A stretch of 64,000 bases of DNA from Schistosoma mansoni (lineage: Eukaryota; Platyhelminthes; Trematoda; Strigeidida; Schistosomatidae). The stretch covers positions 20,810,422 to 20,874,421 of the forward strand of contig NC_031498.1 of NCBI RefSeq assembly GCF_000237925.1. Reading direction: 5' to 3'. A program made the position numbers and the translations under genes. Of the stretch, positions 58,701 to 64,000 are shown in pieces. Each line of letters starts with the position of its first letter. Position 1 is the stretch's first letter. Below the pieces are notes generated by a model. It was not told the DNA's origin, searched no databases, and saw only the letters and a program-made list of their open reading frames with translations.

Positions 58701-59171
58701 AGAAAAGTATCACACATTAAATCCTCGTTGATTAAGTTACGTCCACTGTATGGTTCATTCTAGAGATAAAAAATTGCGATACTGGAACTCAGATTCATTA
58801 GGTTCAAATAATACTTGTTTTGTTCTGTTTACCGATTGTAACGTAGAAATCATTCTGTGCACTGGTTATTAAAACGATTAACTGATTAGCCCGATTGTAA
58901 CTATTAGATAATTTAAAATCCGAAAAGTGTATGAATTTTTTTGTGATTCCAGGTGCATGTAGATGACGGAGACTTGGAAAGTCTTGAGCCAAGGTCTCAA
59001 TAGTTCGCTGATATAATAAGTCAATGTACTATGTTTCTAGAAATACGGTCCTATTTTGTCTGTTCACTTCATTTCTTAATTATTTTCTATGATGAATTAT
59101 TAGTATAACTGACACTTAGCAATTAGTATAAAAATCGCTTTGGTTTTATGACTTTTTTACTCGTATATTAG
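58701..59171. other. Receptor intron, nothing recognised
   Basis: AT-rich. It ends with the pyrimidine-rich tract and TTAG acceptor of the first kinase exon. Confidence 0.5.
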
Positions 59172-62100
59172 TTGTGCTCATTCATAAAGAAAGTTGAGTT
59201 AAAAGCTCACGGACGTTTTGGCCAAGTGTGGCTCGGTCGATTTTCTTCACCGGATGATCAGAATGATTTTAATCTAAATTCATCACAATTATCATTAAAT
59301 AAGAACAATAAAGAAATCGATGTAGCTATAAAAATATTCATGTCGACTGAGAAACGTAGTTGGGAGACAGAAGTTGCACTTTTTAATGTTCCAGGTTTAG
59401 AACATATCAATATTCTACAATATTATGGTGCAGACCAGGTTAGTTGGACAATCATTTTTTATGTTTTCATAGTTTATTCCAGTTAGTATAATGCATTACT
59501 ATTCAGAAAATCCTTTGAAATCATTCACAGAAAGTAAGTAGGGATGATATGAGGCGATTTGCCAAAACACAAATTATTAGCTCTATACTGATATCAAATC
59601 GCCTACGGCACTCAGATCTCATTTGCAGTTCATTTACTACACCTAATTGTCTGGTGTTATTTTTAGTATCCCTTTACTTGTCTCATTAGGTCGCTGTTAT
59701 ATATGCTTAAAAACTGACTGCTTCGTATAGACCACCTAAAATAGCGTTAAGGCATTTTGGTGAGATATTGTTCGGTCTTCAAAAAAGAAATACGTGAGTT
59801 AACTTTGACTTAAATCGAAGAGATGTTAAGTCAAATTAAAGTTTTTGAATGACTAAATAAAATCATTGCTCTGTTATTTCTGAATAGTACCATTTCGAAG
59901 TTTACCAAAGCGAAATTTTAGTTATGCTAGGTCATATTGTAGAGCTTTCAAATACCCTTAAAATCAAATGATGTAAATACTATACATATAGCTCCTATCA
60001 TCACATGAATGGATATTTTAAATAAAGGACGCTTTTTATTACCGAATAATTCAATGCTATCTGCATCAATATGTGTTTATGTATATTTATTTATTTATTT
60101 GAATACATAAACAATCTGTACAAAGGAGCACCAAATACATATGTGCCACACAATAACAGTGGGACCAGTAGTATTTATCATTGATTTGTGTGAGGGCTGT
60201 GATACTGCTCGAGTGCCCAAACCGAAGCAGGTGGTTTTCTTAGGCCACACCCCGAGCCTTTGACCTAATCCACAAGGCAGTGGAGCAACGTAAAGAGACG
60301 CAGTCCCATCGTAACTGTCGACTAACAATAGGTTCGTACACCATTTGTTCCCTCAGAGTACTGGACCCATGTTAAGCATTAGTTTAGAATGAGGGTTTTC
60401 CAATTCCCCAATGCGGATCCTCCATATCCACCAACCTAGTTAACGCGCCGGACATTCTCTTTTCGTCCTCTCAATCCCGTAAACAACACCCTCACCACAA
60501 GAAGGCAGTGAGTAGGATTTCCCTGGTAGTGGTTGTATACCCGTGGTCATGTGAGAACATTTCAAGAGGGAGAGTGGACTTTCCCCACTCCCGGCCGTAC
60601 CAGGGCATTTGCGGGCAAAGGCGATCGAGCCTGTCAATGTATATGTATATATCTACAAAACGTTTCAAGGTTTCTTTTGAGGGAGCTCTAGTTGTATAAA
60701 CATTTGTAGTACAGTCATATTATCTCAATCCCAAACTTTGTTCCATCTACTTCTGTTTGAAGGATATGTTTGTATTTCTAAATACCAACTAAGTGTTATT
60801 TAACCTAACAGAAACATACTGAATTGATGGATTAATTAATGAAATAACAATATAACCCATTTTCAGGATTTATGTTGAAAATGGTTCTTTCATCTTTGTG
60901 TCCAAAAAGAAAGTCTTTTATACGTAAGTTATTTTGCAAAGTTCTGATCACATTCTTGTGATAAAGACTCCAAAATATACAACGTTACAGGTTCGAATAT
61001 CTCTACAGTAAGTTAGATTTAAACAGTCAAAATGTATCTCTTAAGTCCTTGCAAAGTAGCTTTAATTATAACTTGAGTACATAAATGTACTTGTTTAATG
61101 AGCTTTATCGATATTTAACGTGTATTCACTACAAAGTTTAGAGGTTTAGAAACTGGAATCATCACACATCTTTTACAGATTTTTAGTTGAATATATTAAT
61201 ATTAATTCAGTATATCTTGAAAAAAAGATTATATGTAACTGTATATTCAGTTGGTTGGTTATTTCCCTAATTTTGTACTTAATTTGTGTTCATCTGCATT
61301 TTTTAAACCGTCTATATCCAGGTCATTGTGGATAATTCTATTGGCGAAGATAAACTAGAGTATTGGTTAGTAACAGAATATCATCCATTAGGCAGCGTAT
61401 ATGATTATCTTCATGTATATGATATACAATGGATAGATTTATTAAAAATTTGTACTGGTCTTGCTCAAGGTTTAGCTCATCTACATATGGAAATTCCAAA
61501 TCTTTCAAAACCTAGTATAGCTCATCGTGATTTGAATTCTCGTAATGTACTACTAAAGTCTGATCTTACTGCTTGTATTGCTGACTTCGGTTTGGCAATT
61601 CGTTTCGAAGCTGGTCAGTGTATGAGAGATGCACATTTACAGGTTGGTAAAAATTTTTTATTGTATTGTTGTTAATTATCTGATGTGTTTAAATGAAACT
61701 TTATAACATTATTACTACTGTGAAATTATGATGTAAAAAGTGAGTCGCCTGAATAATTTATTTGAAATTCATACTGACTGATCGAGTTCTATCAGTCGAG
61801 TTGGAATGCGGCCACTAATTTAAATAAATTGACAACGTGTGCACTGTTGTTATCTTTTGTTGAAGTAATCGGCAGGGGGAAGCCTTGAACCTAAGTTTCG
61901 TGTTAGTTGGAACTTATGGGCGAGGCGTACTTGTAATCTTGGGAGCACCAGTCCCTTGATTATTACAGGTATGCCTTACTGAAGAGTGCCAGATACCATA
62001 CAACCTAGGTTCAAAGCTTTCTAATAATTTCCGCCAAGCATTTAACGTATTCAAGATTTGTGGTATTATATATTGCTAAATATTATCGTTTGTGAATACG

Positions 62101-62291
62101 AAACTTGGTAGCCGTAATTAACGTACATGATCAGTATTTGACTTATTTTTAATCACATTCAGCTAATCGAATTTTTCGTTTAATTGTGTTCGATTTGTCA
62201 AAATATAAAGATTTAGCTCACAAACTAAATGCAAACATTCTTCAAGTAGGAAATATGTCTCACTATAGACAGGGGCATCACTGAACTCCCT

Positions 62292-62326
<35 letters not shown>

Positions 62327-63574
62327 CAAATTAACGAGCTTCTTCATCCAGTTTCGACCTATTTAAATAAAAGATGGAAAATCTTGTGAAAACAAATTGT
62401 GATAAAGTAGTTGAGCATATGTTCTCCCCCTCACACATTGAATTCACATAGCAACGAAGTGAAAGTCGAGTTTTATGACTCGATCAGTAGAGATAGTCTG
62501 TATTATATCAGTATCTATTACTGACGATCGTAATCAATGGTTGGAGACTCTGGGTGACATGGCTCAGAATCGATCACAATGGCGCAGGTGTATGCACTCT
62601 TTATCCTCCTGTAAACCTTGAGATTAAAATTGCTTCATATCTGTCTTTCTTCCTGTACTATATCCTTATATACAACCTTTCCTTTATATATTACCACCAC
62701 TAAATTAACTACCTCTATGATTTCGGTATTCATCTTGTTGTGCTAATGAGGAGTGGCAACTTGGACCGATGCATATGTGTGCCTGGTCGTAGGTTGTAGC
62801 TGACTGACTATCTTTTACTTTGACCGTTAGCTCATTATTACTAACTTCTTAACAAGCACAAATTCATGTTCTTGACTTCAAGCCATACTTAAAGTATGAA
62901 GACTGGTGTTACTGCCCGATTACCCTAACTCGGAGTATGTAGAGTGGAGTTCAAATCTGATGTTTAGTAGCTATAAATCAAGCATTTTAACCACTGAGCT
63001 ACCTTTCCACTTCGTCAATACTACATTACTGTCAAATATTTCTGATAGCTTTAGGAAATCTACAAATCTGTAACTTTATGATTTACAATTTACTCGATTA
63101 TTGAGTAGTAAGGTTGTACAATTGACTATTATTTGGCCTTTGATTTTTATAACTGAATAGTATTGCATTTACCAGTCATTTAGTAGGTATATTTATCAAT
63201 CTAATGCTGCAGCATTGTAGATGGGCAATCATAGAAGTTCATTTTCTTTTATCCTGTTGATCTAATTATTGAATTTTTCTCTATCATAGTTGGGTACTCG
63301 TCGATATATGGCTCCTGAAGTGTTAGATGGCGCTATTCAGTTTTCAAAGGATGCATTTCTTCGTATTGATGTTTATGCAATGGGTTTAGTGTTTTGGGAA
63401 TTAATGATGAGATGTTGTTGTGGTTCTAATAAGAACGCAACAATTCATATTACTAATTATTTAGCACCATATGAAATAGAATTAGGCCCACAACCATCAA
63501 TGGAAGCATTACAACGATGGGTAGCACATGCCAAACAACGACCTAAATTTAATCCACAATGGGCATCAGATGGG
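59172..63574 (+). CDS. ACVR2: Type II activin/TGF-beta receptor, kinase exons (partial)
   Basis: Three phase-0 exons, 59,172-59,438, 61,322-61,642 and 63,290-63,574, with GT/AG introns, join without a break. They encode the serine/threonine kinase: glycine loop KAHGRFGQVW, the catalytic Lys in VAIKIF after a polar insertion of about 20 residues, WETEVALFNVPGLEHINIL, catalytic loop [24 protein letters not shown], and the activation end [27 protein letters not shown] and [27 protein letters not shown] are specific to ACVR2 rather than TGFBR2. The last exon stops at GATGG/GTGAGT. The remaining C-terminal lobe lies beyond the window. Acting at the plasma membrane, the kinase would phosphorylate type I receptors and signal through Smads. 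Confidence 0.95.
60083..60616 (-). repeat. ~520-bp interspersed repeat (subfamily with insertion)
   Basis: Full-length minus-strand copy in the intron between kinase exons 1 and 2. It shares the ACAATAACAGTGGGACCAG insertion with the copy at 50,668. Confidence 0.9.
62298..62325 (+). repeat. (AT)n microsatellite
   Basis: An uninterrupted AT run in the receptor intron. Confidence 0.95.
62520..62812 (+). mobile_element. 3' end of RTE/SR2-like LINE
   Basis: Matches the last about 290 nt of the inverted-repeat RTE copies, from TCAATGGTTGGAGACTCTGG to GTAGCTGACTGAC. It is strongly 5' truncated and lies in the intron before the third kinase exon. Confidence 0.88.
62925..63012 (-). repeat. tRNA-like SINE head
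   Basis: Minus-strand AGGTAGCTCAGTGGTTAAAA and ATTTGAACTCC lie at tRNA spacing (A and B boxes). The stems are imperfect. Confidence 0.45.
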
Positions 63575-64000
63575 GTGAGTGTATATGATTTCCTTCCGAT
63601 TTTTCTCTGTTAACAAGATTTATTACAAAAAATGCAGATATATACTTCTATGTTGTAAAATTAACCACTTTTCTTGAGATAATTATTATCAATACCTAAT
63701 AAAAAGCAGATAAGAAGTTCTAAATAAACTGGAATACATGTACGGACCATCGTTCTCCAGCCGTCTGTAAACCCTACTATTTTGCAAATCAAACATTCTG
63801 GCTACCCGTTTATACTAACGTAATATGTTACCCTATTTATATGTTTTATTTACTACACATAAAATCGAATACAACGGGTCACTAAAAGTAGACTGCGGTA
63901 CACAAAATAGAGAGATATTAAGGATTAAAAAAAAGGAAAGAGAAGATAATCTAAGAGAGAACGCAAACGTTGACATTATTTAGATTACAATCGCTGAGAT

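Noticed and set aside
59172-63574. Kinase as TGFBR2 or a type I receptor
   Set aside because: No GS domain in front of the kinase. The [12 protein letters not shown] and [13 protein letters not shown] segments match the activin type II group better than TGFBR2.
1-64000. CRISPR arrays, bacterial operons, phage or insertion sequences
   Set aside because: No regularly spaced short repeats and no bacterial gene structure; introns and eukaryotic retroelements dominate.

Overview
The window looks like a gene-containing but repeat-dominated stretch of a blood fluke (Schistosoma) nuclear chromosome. Supporting signs are strong AT richness, very small introns (33-55 nt) next to multi-kilobase ones, tRNA-derived SINEs carrying the Sm-alpha type hammerhead ribozyme, RTE/SR2-like and CR1-like LINEs, and a Ty3/gypsy element resembling the CsRn1/Boudicca group. 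I cannot name the species from sequence alone.

Layout. 1-21.7 kb has no recognisable host gene. It holds a degenerate CR1-like LINE (9.3-12.1 kb), LINE ORF2 ends, tRNA-like SINE heads, and five recognisable hammerhead-ribozyme copies (7.8, 8.3, 15.5, 15.95 and 16.3 kb) plus a sixth, decayed one at 18.2 kb. 21.7-31.4 kb (minus) is GPN2, a GPN-loop GTPase in three exons whose introns are packed with repeats. 34.6-39.6 kb (minus) is PPIL3, a spliceosome-associated cyclophilin. Its first intron contains a complete intronless gene for a mitochondrial poly(A) polymerase (MTPAP) on the same strand. 40.1-41.1 kb (minus) is ICMT, prenylcysteine carboxyl methyltransferase. 42.6-46 kb holds Ty3/gypsy debris, and 48-49.7 kb a dead CR1-like LINE. 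49.8 kb to the window end (plus) is a type II activin/TGF-beta receptor (ACVR2 type): ectodomain exons at 49.8-50.1 kb and kinase exons at 59.2, 61.3 and 63.3 kb. The kinase continues past the window.

The main discovery candidate is in the receptor gene. The exon that should join ectodomain to kinase (transmembrane segment plus juxtamembrane region) is present at 53.2-53.7 kb but on the opposite strand. Its splice phases match both neighbours exactly. It lies in the roughly 2-kb spacer of a long inverted repeat (51,138-52,711 and 54,705-56,282) made of two copies of the same dead RTE element, which share stop codons and the same junction to another repeat. This is either a real inversion that would break or polymorphically switch the receptor, or an assembly orientation error. 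Spanning reads would decide.

A second theme is trans-splicing. The first PPIL3 coding exon starts directly at a 3' splice site and lacks only the initiator methionine, which the AUG-ending flatworm spliced leader would supply in frame. The nested MTPAP also has a 3' splice site in frame with such an AUG, and in frame with PPIL3 exon 1. An otherwise unassigned interspersed repeat of about 520 bp occurs at least twelve times, in both orientations.
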